A DNA stretch of 64,000 bases from Mycolicibacterium wolinskyi (GCF_002101965.1 NZ_LQQA01000033.1:124001-188000), one strand, 5' to 3'. Counted from the stretch's first letter, positions 8,530 to 17,189 are shown. Notes: generated from the letters alone by a model not told the origin. Numbers and translations are program-made.

Positions 8530-9369
8530 ATGTGGCGCATGCGGGTCGTGCACTCAACCGGCTACGCCTACCGCTCGCCGGTCACCGCATCCTTCAACGA
8601 GGCACGCCTGACCCCGCGGTCGGATTCCCGGCAGAACGTGATCCTCAACCGCGTGGAGACCGTGCCCGCCACCAGGTCCTACCGCTATGTGGATTACTGG
8701 GGCACCGCAGTGACGGCGTTCGATCTGCACGCACCGCACACCGAACTGGAGGTGACCTCGGCATCGGTGGTCGAGACCGAGGTCGGCGAGAAGCCTGACG
8801 AGTTGGTGAGCTGGGACGATCTTCGGTCCGAGGCCGTGTTCGACCGGTTCGACGAGGTGCTCGGCCCGACCCACTACACGCCGCGCAGCAAGCGCATTCA
8901 GCGTGTCGGTGAGCGCATCGCGAAGGAACACGACCCGCACGACGCGGTGATCGCCGTGGCGCAGTGGGTGCGCAGTGAACTCGACTACGTGCCGGGCACC
9001 ACGGGCGTCCACTCGTCGGGTCTGGACGCATTGCGCGAAGGCAAGGGCGTCTGTCAGGATTTCGCGCACCTGACGTTGATCATGTTGCGGTCCATGGGTA
9101 TTCCGGCTCGCTATGTGTCGGGTTATCTGCACCCCAAGCGCAAGGCCGCGCTGGGCGACACCATCGACGGCCAGAGCCATGCATGGGTCCAGGCGTGGAC
9201 GGGTGGCTGGTGGAATTACGACCCGACCAACGATGCCGAGATCAACGAGCAGTACATCAGCGTGGGCGTGGGCCGCGACTACGCGGATGTGGCCCCGCTC
9301 AAGGGAATCTACTCCGGCGAGGGCTCGACGGATCTCGACGTGGTCGTCGAGATCACCCGGCTGGCTTGA
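8530..9369 (+). CDS. Transglutaminase-like cysteine protease (Rv2409c-like)
   Basis: A 279-residue protein with the bacterial transglutaminase N-terminal beta domain (RVVHSTGYAYRSPVTASFNEARLTP) and a papain-like core. The visible triad is Cys175 in GKGVCQDFAHL, His217 in GQSHAWVQAW and Asp231 in WNYDPTND. Such enzymes hydrolyse or transfer amide bonds. It is the last gene of the ATP-grasp/alpha-E operon, starting immediately after the preceding stop codon. Its 3' end overlaps the convergent RNase Z-like gene by 17 bp. Confidence 0.9.
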   Translation: MWRMRVVHSTGYAYRSPVTASFNEARLTPRSDSRQNVILNRVETVPATRSYRYVDYWGTAVTAFDLHAPHTELEVTSASVVETEVGEKPDELVSWDDLRSEAVFDRFDEVLGPTHYTPRSKRIQRVGERIAKEHDPHDAVIAVAQWVRSELDYVPGTTGVHSSGLDALREGKGVCQDFAHLTLIMLRSMGIPARYVSGYLHPKRKAALGDTIDGQSHAWVQAWTGGWWNYDPTNDAEINEQYISVGVGRDYADVAPLKGIYSGEGSTDLDVVVEITRLA

Positions 9370-10213
9370 CGCACACGCCCGGATGCACCTCGACGCGGTG
9401 CAGATCGTCGCCGAGTTCGATCTGCCGGTCGAATTCGGTGGCGGCCAGCGCGCGCCATTGTTCTTCTGCGCCGGGCGCGATCGCGGGCACGTAATGGGTG
9501 AGGACGAGGATCCCGACGCCTGCCCTGGCCGCGGTGGCCGCCGCCTCCTGCACTGACGAGTGGTAGTCGCAGGTGTCGCGAATCCGTTGCTGCGGAAGGG
9601 TTTCGATGAGATCTTTGCGGATCGCGGTGTGCACGAGGGCGCCCGCACCGCCGGCGAGCCGGTCCAGGCTCTCGCACGGCACCGTGTCGCCGGCCAACAC
9701 CACCGATGCGCCGCCGTGCTCGATGCGGAACCCGATGGTCGGGGCCACGGGTCGGTGATCGGTCGGTGCGACGCGAATGTGAACGCCGTGGTGATCCCAC
9801 ACCGGCCCGTCGGTGTGTTCGTGAACCTCGACCGGCGGTGGACCGGTGAGGTCGGTGTGGTGGGCGATGCGGTAACCGATATCGAATCCGAACGCCTTCA
9901 GCGTCGCCGCCACCACCTCACCGGTCCCCGGCGGACCGATGATCGGCAGCGGCGGTACATCAGGCGCGAACGTGGTGACCCACCGCGTGATGATCACGTC
10001 GCCGAGATCGGCGATGTGGTCGCTGTGCAGATGGGTGAGCAGCAGCGCGGTCACCCGATTGGCACCTGAGCCGGCCGCGGCCAGGCGCTGCTGGACGCCG
10101 CGGCCGCAGTCGACGAGGAAGGTCTGGTCACCGGTGCGCACCAGGGTGGCCGGGCCGGCCCGATCCGGATCGGGGATGGGGCTGCCGGTGCCGAGGAGCG
10201 TGACCTCGATCAT
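9353..10213 (-). CDS. Metallo-beta-lactamase hydrolase, RNase Z-like (Rv2407-like)
   Basis: A 286-residue MBL-fold protein. The metal motif HLHSDH (His61, His63, Asp65, His66) follows TALLLT, further metal ligands are in VVLAGDTVPCE and LTHYVP, and the N-terminus MIEVTLLGTGSPIPDPDRAG is typical of RNase Z and related phosphodiesterases. The homologue Rv2407 has been annotated as ribonuclease Z. I see no extended exosite arm, so the substrate could also be a cyclic nucleotide or small ester. It converges on the transglutaminase gene with a 17-bp overlap. Confidence 0.8.
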   Translation of the reverse strand: MIEVTLLGTGSPIPDPDRAGPATLVRTGDQTFLVDCGRGVQQRLAAAGSGANRVTALLLTHLHSDHIADLGDVIITRWVTTFAPDVPPLPIIGPPGTGEVVAATLKAFGFDIGYRIAHHTDLTGPPPVEVHEHTDGPVWDHHGVHIRVAPTDHRPVAPTIGFRIEHGGASVVLAGDTVPCESLDRLAGGAGALVHTAIRKDLIETLPQQRIRDTCDYHSSVQEAAATAARAGVGILVLTHYVPAIAPGAEEQWRALAATEFDRQIELGDDLHRVEVHPGVCVKPAG

Positions 10214-10276
10214 GGCGTCATTCCTACCGGTTCCCGGACCGGGACACGCTGAAAACCGCGGCGCGAAGTCCGGTCG

Positions 10277-11299
10277 TTATTCGCGTCCGGCCGACACCCA
10301 GTTGAGGTCGGTGTAGCGGTCACCGGATACGGCCGCCCCGGCCTCGTTCAACGCGGTCAGCTGTTCGGGTGTCAGCGTCACCGAAAGCGAGCCCAGGTTC
10401 TCTTCGACCCGCGCGGCGCGTCTGGTGCCCGGAATCGGCGCCGAGGCGATTCCCAGCGCCTCGGCGCGATAGCGCAGCCACGCCAGTGCGACCTGAGCCG
10501 GTGTGGCCCTGATCGACTCGGCGATCGACCGGATGGCGTCGACGACGGCAAGGTTGGCGTCCAGCGAACCCTCGGCGAACCGGGGCATGGTCTTGCGAAA
10601 GTCGTTGGGGGATGCCAGATCGGCGGCCGACCGCAGAGTCCCGGTGAGAAATCCGCGACCAAGCGGGGAGTACGGCACGAATCCCACGCCGAGCTCGGCG
10701 GCCGCCGGCACGACGTTGCGCTCGACATCGCGGCTCCAGATGGACCATTCGCTCTGCACTGCCGCGATCGGGTGCACCTTGACGGCTGCACGCAGCTCGT
10801 CGGCGGTCACTTCGGACAGGCCCAGGTGCCGCACCTTGCCCGCGGTGACCAGCTCGGCCATCGCGCCGACGGTCTCCTCGATCGGCACTCTCACGTCACG
10901 GCGGTGCATGTAGTAGAGGTCGACGACGTCGGTCTGCAGCCGCTGCAGGCTCTCGTCGATGCTGCGCCGCACGTACTCGGCGTCCCCACGGGCGGTGGGC
11001 CGTCCGGCGGCCCGGTCGGCCGGATTGCCCTCGATCCCGAACTTGGTCGCCAGGGTGACCTCGTCACGCCGGTCGGCCAGCAGCTTGGCGATCAGCTTCT
11101 CGTTTTCCCCGCCGCCGTAGATGTTGGCGGTGTCGATGAAGGTCACACCCAGATCCAGGCAGCGGTTCAACGTCGCCAGCGACTCGGCGTCGTCCACCTC
11201 GCCGTACACCGGGGTAAGTGCCATGGCGCCGAAACCTATTGCACTGACGGCCAATTCGTCGCCGAGCTGGGTGGTGGGTACCGAATGTGATGTGCTCAT
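10277..11299 (-). CDS. Aldo/keto reductase
   Basis: A 340-residue TIM-barrel NADPH oxidoreductase. The start at 11299 (MSTSHSVPTTQLG) has a good GAGGGA ribosome site; the frame is open further upstream without support. The catalytic tetrad can be placed: Asp56 and Tyr61 in FIDTANIYGG, Lys86 in LATKFGI and His132 in YYMHRRD. The C-terminal cofactor motif includes IPGTRRAARVEENLG. It resembles the YajO/Tas group that reduces small aldehydes and ketones. I do not recall it at this place in M. tuberculosis, so it may be a lineage-specific insertion. Confidence 0.9.
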   Translation of the reverse strand: MSTSHSVPTTQLGDELAVSAIGFGAMALTPVYGEVDDAESLATLNRCLDLGVTFIDTANIYGGGENEKLIAKLLADRRDEVTLATKFGIEGNPADRAAGRPTARGDAEYVRRSIDESLQRLQTDVVDLYYMHRRDVRVPIEETVGAMAELVTAGKVRHLGLSEVTADELRAAVKVHPIAAVQSEWSIWSRDVERNVVPAAAELGVGFVPYSPLGRGFLTGTLRSAADLASPNDFRKTMPRFAEGSLDANLAVVDAIRSIAESIRATPAQVALAWLRYRAEALGIASAPIPGTRRAARVEENLGSLSVTLTPEQLTALNEAGAAVSGDRYTDLNWVSAGRE

Positions 11300-11454
11300 G
11301 TGCCGTTCCCTCGTTCGTCGGTCGCAGGGGCTCGCGACGGTGCAGCCCATGGGTGCCTCGATTTATTCCGAGGCGACGACGTGAGGAAAGCCCTTTCGCA
11401 GCGCCTCTCGCCGACCTAGCCTGGTGTGAGGTGCATCACGATCGGAGGCGGGCG

Positions 11455-11886
11455 ATGCGAATCGCAGATGTGCTGAAGAACAAGGGCGCGGCGGTGGCCA
11501 CGATTTCGCCGGAGACCACGGTGACCGAGCTGTTGGCGGGCCTGGCCGAGATGAACATCGGTGCCATGGTGGTCATCGGGCCGGACGGGCTGATCGGCAT
11601 CGTGTCGGAGCGCGACGTCGTTCGCAAACTCCACGAGCGCGGCAGCAGCCTGCTGGCGCAGCCGGTGTCGGAGATCATGACGACTGTCGTGGCGACGTGC
11701 ACACCGCGTGACACCGTCGACCATCTCAGCGTGCTGATGACGGAGAACCGCGTCCGGCACATCCCGGTCCTCGACAACGGCAGACTCGCAGGCATCGTGA
11801 GCATCGGCGACATCGTCAAGACCCGTATGGAGGAGCTGGAAGCCGAACAGCAACAGCTGCAGGCCTACATCACCCAGGGGCGCTGA
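11455..11886 (+). CDS. CBS-domain pair protein (Rv2406c-like)
   Basis: A 143-residue protein made of two CBS domains: VLKNKGAAVATISPETTVTELLAGLAEMNIGAMVVI-GIVSERDVV, then ISEIMTTVVATCTP-like repeat with RVRHIPVLDNGRLAGIVSIGDIVKT. CBS pairs bind adenosyl ligands (AMP, ATP, SAM) or NAD and usually act as energy or redox sensors. ATG 11455 has a strong CGGAGG site 9 bp upstream; the open frame to 11287 is an artefact overlapping the aldo/keto reductase. It is a standalone sensor with no fused effector. Confidence 0.9.
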   Translation: MRIADVLKNKGAAVATISPETTVTELLAGLAEMNIGAMVVIGPDGLIGIVSERDVVRKLHERGSSLLAQPVSEIMTTVVATCTPRDTVDHLSVLMTENRVRHIPVLDNGRLAGIVSIGDIVKTRMEELEAEQQQLQAYITQGR

Positions 11887-11922
11887 CCGCTCGGTCACGT
11901 TGTGGCCCAGTCGAATTCGTCA

Positions 11923-11980
11923 GCGAGACTACGGTTTCTGACGGATTCCGGCCCATTTTCGTCAAAAACCGTAGCGTCGC
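11923..11980. repeat. Large intergenic palindrome
   Basis: Two 21-nt arms (11923-11943 and 11960-11980) match in inverted orientation at 18 of 21 positions around a 16-nt loop; the core is CTACGGTTTCTGACG and CGTCAAAAACCGTAG. It follows the CBS gene and precedes the GNAT gene on the same strand. It could be a terminator of the first or a dispersed extragenic palindrome. No T-tract follows. Confidence 0.6.
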
Positions 11981-11990
11981 CGCGATACAA

Positions 11991-12617
11991 GTGTGCGATT
12001 GTGGTCGGGTGGCCGCCGTAGATGTCCGCCCCGCACGCAAACCCGATGTCAAGCAGCTCGGTGCCGTCCTGGGCCGCGCGTTTTACGACGATCCGGTGAT
12101 GAAGTGGGTGTTGGCCGACGAAGCGCGGCGGGCCAAAGGCCTGCCGAAGTTGTTCGCCACGATCACGCGCCATCACTTCCTGACCCGTGGGGCTCCGGAG
12201 GTGGCGAGCCGAGACGGGGTCATCGGTGCGGCGGCGCTCTGGGACGGTCCGGGCCGATGGAAGCAGACCCAAGTCGAAGAGCTGCGGATGCTGCCCGCCC
12301 TCTTTCTGGCCTTCGGGCGCGGCATGGGGCGCGGGCAGCAGGTAGTCGAACTCATGAAGGAGCACCACCCCGAGGAGCCGCACTGGTATCTGGCGGTGAT
12401 CGGCAGCGATCCCACGGTGCGCGGCGGCGGTTTCGGGCATGCGCTGATGCAGTCGCGGTTGGATCGAGTGGACGCCGAGCACGCCCCGGCCTACCTCGAG
12501 TCGAGCAATCCCGACAATGTGCCGTACTACATGCGGTTCGGTTTCGAGGTCACGGGCGAGATCCAGTTGCCCGATGGTGGCCCCATCATGACGCCGATGT
12601 GGCGGCAGCCACGATGA
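11991..12617 (+). CDS. GNAT-family N-acetyltransferase
   Basis: About 200 residues of a single GNAT domain: VDVRPARKPDVKQLGAVLGRAF at the N-terminus, then PHWYLAVIGSDPTVRGGGFGHALMQ, where the RGGGFG loop (Q/RxxGxG/A) binds acetyl-CoA pyrophosphate, and AYLESSNPDNVPYYMRFGFEV at the end. The start may be GTG 11991 or GTG 12009; neither has a convincing ribosome site. The substrate is unknown. A 22-bp segment at its 3' end is duplicated just downstream. Confidence 0.85.
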   Translation: MCDCGRVAAVDVRPARKPDVKQLGAVLGRAFYDDPVMKWVLADEARRAKGLPKLFATITRHHFLTRGAPEVASRDGVIGAAALWDGPGRWKQTQVEELRMLPALFLAFGRGMGRGQQVVELMKEHHPEEPHWYLAVIGSDPTVRGGGFGHALMQSRLDRVDAEHAPAYLESSNPDNVPYYMRFGFEVTGEIQLPDGGPIMTPMWRQPR

Positions 12618-12643
12618 GGCAGATGTGGCGGCAGCCGCGGTGA
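12596..12643 (+). repeat. Tandem direct repeat at the 3' end of the GNAT gene
   Basis: GATGTGGCGGCAGCCACGAT plus GA at 12596-12617 is repeated at 12622-12643 with two substitutions and a 26-bp period. The first copy encodes the last residues and stop of the GNAT gene; the second is non-coding. It looks like a slippage duplication. Confidence 0.6.
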
Positions 12644-12644
12644 G

Positions 12645-12899
12645 TTAGTCGAACACCCCGGTCATGTTGAGGATGAGCAGCACGCCGGCGGCGATGAAGA
12701 ACGCCAGCAGGACGGCGAGCCCGATGATGGCCGCGACGGATGTGGGCGTGACCTTGTTCTTGGGGCGTGGCTCGGGTTCGCCGAGGCCCGAGGTCTGACC
12801 GGAGTCCGGCGGGGTGGCCCCGGGCGTCACGCCACCTCCGGGTTCCAGGTCGGGAGTGCTGGCCGGGTCGGGATCGGGCGGTTGCGCGGTCATTGGCAT
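12645..12899 (-). CDS. Small proline-rich single-pass membrane protein (DUF6480-like)
   Basis: 84 residues. The N-terminal half is acidic and rich in Pro, Gly and Thr (PPDPDPASTPDLEPGGGV). It is followed by a basic stop (RPKNK) and one C-terminal membrane helix (AAIIGLAVLLAFFIAAGVLLIL). This matches a family of unknown function common in mycobacteria, from memory DUF6480. The start may be ATG 12899 or 12893. Nothing around it suggests a role. Confidence 0.75.
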   Translation of the reverse strand: MPMTAQPPDPDPASTPDLEPGGGVTPGATPPDSGQTSGLGEPEPRPKNKVTPTSVAAIIGLAVLLAFFIAAGVLLILNMTGVFD

Positions 12900-12937
12900 T
12901 GAATGCCCGCTCCCGCCGAATTAATGCCCCCGAGCCG

Positions 12938-13540
12938 TCAACTCCAGGAGTATTCGGTGCGCAGGCGCGCGGCGACCACCTCGAAGCGGTCACGGTCGAG
13001 GATGGCGCCTTCGCGGCGGATGCCTTCTTCTGGCACGTCGAGCACGCGGTCGAGCCGGACCCAGCTCGGCCTGCCGTCGTAGTCCCACGTGCCGGTACCG
13101 ATGCCGACCCAGTCGGGGTCGTCGCGGTGGTAGTCCTGGCTGGAGAGCATGAGCCCGAGCAGGGTGCGCTGGTCACGGCCCACCACGAGGACCGGGCGGT
13201 CCTTGCCCTTCGTCGGATCGTCTTCGTAGACCACCCAGGTCCAGACGATCTCGCCGGGATCGGCGCGGCCGTCGAGGTCGGGGGAGTAGACGAGTTTTCG
13301 GGCCCGGTGCGCGGTGGGAACACTGTGCTTGGACACCGGGCGGCCCGCGGTGATGGCGGGGGCTTTGTCGCCGGGCCCGCCGGCCAAGACCTCGAGTCCC
13401 AGCTTGATGCCCTGCTGGATGCCTTGTTGCACGGTCCGTGGCACGTTCTCGGGCCGTTGGAGTTGGCGGACGAGCTTGGGCGCCTCGTTGAACACGAGGT
13501 TCTCCGCGAATTTCTGGAACGTCTTCCACTGCGACGCCAT
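12938..13540 (-). CDS. PemK/MazF-like domain protein (Rv2405-like)
   Basis: A 200-residue protein from ATG 13540. The N-terminal 80 residues are helical (QWKTFQKFAENLVFNEAPKLVRQL). The C-terminal part has the SH3-like barrel pattern of PemK/MazF: PGEIVWTWVVYEDDPTKGKDRPVLVVG, LGLMLSSQDYHRDDPDWVGIG and SWVRLDRVLDVPEEGI. No antitoxin gene is next to it and it is conserved beside lepA in mycobacteria, so a housekeeping role is likelier than a toxin module. The assignment of the domain is from pattern only. Confidence 0.75.
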   Translation of the reverse strand: MASQWKTFQKFAENLVFNEAPKLVRQLQRPENVPRTVQQGIQQGIKLGLEVLAGGPGDKAPAITAGRPVSKHSVPTAHRARKLVYSPDLDGRADPGEIVWTWVVYEDDPTKGKDRPVLVVGRDQRTLLGLMLSSQDYHRDDPDWVGIGTGTWDYDGRPSWVRLDRVLDVPEEGIRREGAILDRDRFEVVAARLRTEYSWS

Positions 13541-13620
13541 GTGACGAGCATAGGTCAGGCCGACGGCACCGCGATTGTGTCGCAACGGTCGTTGCTCGAT
13601 ACCCTGGAGGCGCACACGAC

Positions 13621-15495
13621 GTGCCCGAGACCCACGCTCACCAGGAGATTCCCATCAGCAGCTTCGCCGACAAGACGTTCACTGCGCCGGCGCAGATTCG
13701 GAACTTCTGCATCATCGCCCACATCGACCACGGCAAGTCGACGCTGGCGGACCGGATGTTGCAGCTCACCGGCGTCGTCGACGACCGGTCGATGCGGGCC
13801 CAGTACCTCGACCGGATGGACATCGAGCGCGAGCGCGGCATCACCATCAAGGCGCAGAACGTGCGGCTGCCGTGGAAAGTCGGTGACGACGAGTTCGTGC
13901 TGCACCTGATCGACACGCCGGGACACGTCGACTTCACCTACGAGGTGTCGCGCGCTTTGGAGGCGTGCGAAGGCGCGGTGTTGCTGGTCGACGCCGCGCA
14001 GGGCATCGAGGCGCAGACGCTGGCCAACCTGTATCTCGCGCTCGACCGTGATCTCACGATCATCCCGGTGCTCAACAAGATCGACCTGCCCGCGGCGGAC
14101 CCGGAGCGGTATGCCGGCGAGCTCGCGCACATCATCGGCTGTGAGCCGTCGGACGTGTTGCGGGTGTCCGGCAAGACGGGTGTGGGCGTGGCCGAGCTGC
14201 TCGACGAGGTCGTGCGGCAGGTGCCCGCGCCGACCGGTGACGCCGACGCCCCCGCGCGGGCGATGATCTTCGACTCGGTCTATGACATCTACCGCGGTGT
14301 CGTGACGTACGTGCGTGTCGTCGACGGCAAGATCACCCCGCGCGAACGCATCGCGATGATGTCGACCGGGGCCACCCACGAACTGCTCGAGGTCGGCATC
14401 GTCTCGCCCGAGCCGAAGGCCAGCGAGGGCCTGGGTGTCGGCGAGGTGGGTTACCTCATCACGGGTGTGAAGGACGTCCGCCAGTCCAAGGTGGGTGACA
14501 CCGTGACGACGGCGCGCAAAGGCGCGACGGAGGCGCTGACCGGTTACCGCGAGCCCAAGCCGATGGTGTACTCGGGTCTGTATCCGGTGGACGGCTCGGA
14601 CTATCCGGACCTGCGCGACGCGCTGGACAAGTTGCAGCTCAACGACGCCGCGCTGACCTACGAGCCCGAGACCTCGGTGGCGCTCGGCTTCGGCTTCCGG
14701 TGCGGCTTCCTCGGGCTGCTGCACATGGAGATCACCCGTGAACGTCTGGAACGCGAGTTCAACCTCGATCTGATCTCCACCTCGCCCAACGTGGTCTACC
14801 GGGTGATCAAAGACGATGGTTCCGAGATCGTCGTGACGAACCCGTCGGACTGGCCCGAGGGCAAGGTCCGCGAGGTCTACGAGCCGGTGGTCAAGACGAC
14901 GGTGATCGCGCCGAGCGAGTTCATCGGCACCATCATGGAGCTCTGTCAGTCGCGGCGCGGCGAGCTCGGCGGCATGGACTACCTGTCGCCGGAGCGGGTC
15001 GAGCTGCGCTACACCATGCCGTTGGGCGAGATCATCTTCGACTTCTTCGACTCGCTCAAGTCCCGCACGCGTGGCTACGCCAGTCTCGACTACGAGGAAG
15101 CCGGCGAGCAGGCCGCCGATCTCGTCAAGGTCGACATCCTGCTGCAGGGTGAGGCAGTCGACGCGTTCAGCGCCATCGTGCACAAGGATTCGGCGTCGGC
15201 CTACGGCAACAAGATGACGACCAAGCTCAAAGAGCTCATCCCACGCCAGCAGTTCGAGGTGCCGGTGCAGGCCGCCATCGGTTCGAAAATCATTGCGCGG
15301 GAGAACATCAGGGCCATTCGCAAGGACGTGCTCTCGAAGTGCTACGGCGGTGACATCACCCGCAAGCGCAAGCTGCTGGAGAAGCAGAAAGAGGGCAAGA
15401 AGCGGATGAAGACCATCGGCCGGGTCGACGTCCCCCAGGAGGCGTTCGTCGCCGCCCTGTCCACCGATGCGGCAGGTGACAAGCCCAAGAAGTAA
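13621..15495 (+). CDS. lepA: Elongation factor 4 (LepA), ribosome back-translocase GTPase
   Basis: A 624-residue translational GTPase, nearly identical in core to M. tuberculosis LepA. G-motifs: AHIDHGKS (33-40), DTPGHVDFTYE and NKIDLPAA. The family's C-terminal domain is present (PRQQFEVPVQAAIGSKIIARENIRAIRKDVLSKCYGGDITRKRKLLEKQKEGKKRMK). EF4 binds ribosomes and remobilises stalled or mistranslocated complexes. GTG 13621 follows a GGAGG site by 10 bp. It is divergent from the PemK-like gene. Confidence 0.98.
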   Translation: MPETHAHQEIPISSFADKTFTAPAQIRNFCIIAHIDHGKSTLADRMLQLTGVVDDRSMRAQYLDRMDIERERGITIKAQNVRLPWKVGDDEFVLHLIDTPGHVDFTYEVSRALEACEGAVLLVDAAQGIEAQTLANLYLALDRDLTIIPVLNKIDLPAADPERYAGELAHIIGCEPSDVLRVSGKTGVGVAELLDEVVRQVPAPTGDADAPARAMIFDSVYDIYRGVVTYVRVVDGKITPRERIAMMSTGATHELLEVGIVSPEPKASEGLGVGEVGYLITGVKDVRQSKVGDTVTTARKGATEALTGYREPKPMVYSGLYPVDGSDYPDLRDALDKLQLNDAALTYEPETSVALGFGFRCGFLGLLHMEITRERLEREFNLDLISTSPNVVYRVIKDDGSEIVVTNPSDWPEGKVREVYEPVVKTTVIAPSEFIGTIMELCQSRRGELGGMDYLSPERVELRYTMPLGEIIFDFFDSLKSRTRGYASLDYEEAGEQAADLVKVDILLQGEAVDAFSAIVHKDSASAYGNKMTTKLKELIPRQQFEVPVQAAIGSKIIARENIRAIRKDVLSKCYGGDITRKRKLLEKQKEGKKRMKTIGRVDVPQEAFVAALSTDAAGDKPKK

Positions 15496-15580
15496 CCGGG
15501 GCGGTGCGGTTGGCGCGTTTGCTGGCAGTCAGCGCGTAGTAGGGTCAGACGACGGTGTCTGACGTTGGGGGTGACTGCTG

Positions 15581-16345
15581 ATGACCGCGATCGGCAAACT
15601 CGGGTTGCTGATGGCGACCCTGGTCCTCGCGACCGGTTGCACCCGGATGGTCGACGGTGCCGTGGAGCCGGCCGCGGACCTGGCGCCGAAGCCGCTCACC
15701 GGGCAGAACGTGGTCCAGGCGCTTCCCGAGATCGATGAGCTCACCGAAATCCTCGAGCAGCAGCTCAAGGAGGACACCTACGTGGCCCCCCGCTCGGGCG
15801 GCCTTGACGATCTGCCCGACGGGCTGGCCACGGAAAGCGATGCGTCGCCGCACGATTGTGTCGGCGCGGTGACCCCGATGCAGCGCAGCACATACGAATC
15901 CGCCGCCGTCACCGATATCGCCGGCGAACAATGGGAAGGCGACGAGCCCGGCGGTGCGGTGCTCGCGGCCGAGGCCGGCGTCGTGGCGCTCGACAGCGTC
16001 GCCAGCGCCAATGAGCTCTTCGACACCTTCGCCGAGCAGTGGCAGGACTGCGAGGGCACGACCGTGACGATCGTCAAGGAGCAGGTGCGCGGCGGCTACT
16101 TCACCGATACGGTTTCCGATGTGCGGGTTGAGGACTCGGTCGTGGCCGCGACCGTCGACTTCGGTCATACCGTCGACGGCTCGTCGAGCCCCGTCGCGCG
16201 GGCACTCGGGGTGCGGGCGAATTGCCTTGTCGAGGTCGACGTCGCGTTCTTCAGCAATCCGTCGAGCCGAAAGGGCGGCGACGTGGAAACCAGCGCGATC
16301 GAGATCGCGCGGTTGATGATGGACAAGGTCAGCGAACTCAGTTGA
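15581..16345 (+). CDS. lppR: LppR-type lipoprotein with PknH-like sensor domain, copy 1
   Basis: 254 residues with a lipoprotein signal: LGLLMATLVLATGC, lipid-modified Cys20. The rest is a secreted PknH-like extracellular domain: paired cysteines in HDCVGAV and WQDCEGTTVTIV, SAVTDIAGEQWEGD-type core and a final RANCLVEVDVAFF. This domain also occurs outside Ser/Thr kinases such as PknH; ligands are unknown. The gene follows lepA as Rv2403c (lppR) follows Rv2404c. A short hairpin (GTCAGAC-6-GTCTGAC, 15544-15563) precedes the GTG/ATG region. Confidence 0.85.
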   Translation: MTAIGKLGLLMATLVLATGCTRMVDGAVEPAADLAPKPLTGQNVVQALPEIDELTEILEQQLKEDTYVAPRSGGLDDLPDGLATESDASPHDCVGAVTPMQRSTYESAAVTDIAGEQWEGDEPGGAVLAAEAGVVALDSVASANELFDTFAEQWQDCEGTTVTIVKEQVRGGYFTDTVSDVRVEDSVVAATVDFGHTVDGSSSPVARALGVRANCLVEVDVAFFSNPSSRKGGDVETSAIEIARLMMDKVSELS

Positions 16346-16408
16346 CCGCCGACGCCTATTCGCTCGAGTAGTCCCGCGAAGATTCGCTCGGTCAGCGACA
16401 ATGAGCAC

Positions 16409-17119
16409 GTGGCCTTCACGACGGGCATGACCCGGCTGTGCGCGACAGGTGTCGCGGTGATCCTTTCGGGACTGCTGTCGGGATGCGTCAACACGGTGAC
16501 GGGTTCGGCGATGCGCGACCCGGACGCGCCGCCTTTCGAGACGACGCTGACGGAATCGGACCTCGACCAGCTGCTGGTCCCGGTCGAACAACTCAACGAC
16601 ATCGTCGGATCGTTCGACCTCGAGGTGACCCTGGAACTCGATGAGCTCAACGACAACTCCGAAGCGGTATCGGACCCCGAGTGTCTGGCGGCCGCGTTCG
16701 GCGCGCAGGAACTCGTGTACGGCGACACCGGATGGACCGCGCTTCGCGACCAGATCGTGCGGGAACCGGGCGAGGACAACGCACATTGGATCGAGCAGGC
16801 CGTGGTGCTGTACCCGTCGTCTCAAGAAGCGCGGGACTTCTTCGACACCTCGCAGGCCACCTGGGACAACTGCGTCGGTTCGATCGTCACCTACAACCAG
16901 GACAACCAGCCGTTGGAATGGGCGGTCAGCGAAGTCACGGCCGAGGAGACCACCATCAGCCAGATGTCGACGCCCGAGGGCGCTCCCAGCGGCGGCTGCC
17001 ATCACGCGTTGTCCGTGGCATCCAATGTCGTTGTCGAGACGTGGGCGTGCGGCGACGACATCGTCGACCAGGCGAGCGAGATCGCCGGGGAGATCGTGGC
17101 GAACATCGAGAAGATCTAG
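16409..17119 (+). CDS. LppR-type lipoprotein, tandem copy 2
   Basis: 236 residues from GTG 16409 (ATG 16427 is possible). The lipobox is LLSGC with Cys26. The mature part follows the same plan as the preceding gene: a variable N-terminal part, ECLAAAFGAQ with the first Cys, ATWDNCVGSIVTYNQ, then GGCHHALSVASNVVVETWACGDD. It is therefore a tandem duplicate that has diverged strongly. Both would be anchored on the outer face of the cytoplasmic membrane. I recall only one such gene here in M. tuberculosis. Confidence 0.85.
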   Translation: MAFTTGMTRLCATGVAVILSGLLSGCVNTVTGSAMRDPDAPPFETTLTESDLDQLLVPVEQLNDIVGSFDLEVTLELDELNDNSEAVSDPECLAAAFGAQELVYGDTGWTALRDQIVREPGEDNAHWIEQAVVLYPSSQEARDFFDTSQATWDNCVGSIVTYNQDNQPLEWAVSEVTAEETTISQMSTPEGAPSGGCHHALSVASNVVVETWACGDDIVDQASEIAGEIVANIEKI

Positions 17120-17189
17120 CTGTCGCGCGATTTCGTCGCGGTGAGCGCAACCCTCGGCGGCGGGGCGGTGACGCCGTAACGTCGCCGGA

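Noticed and set aside
13555..15183. 542-codon ORF antisense to lepA
   Set aside because: Pure Arg/His/Asp-rich shadow of a GC-rich gene; lepA on the plus strand is unmistakable.
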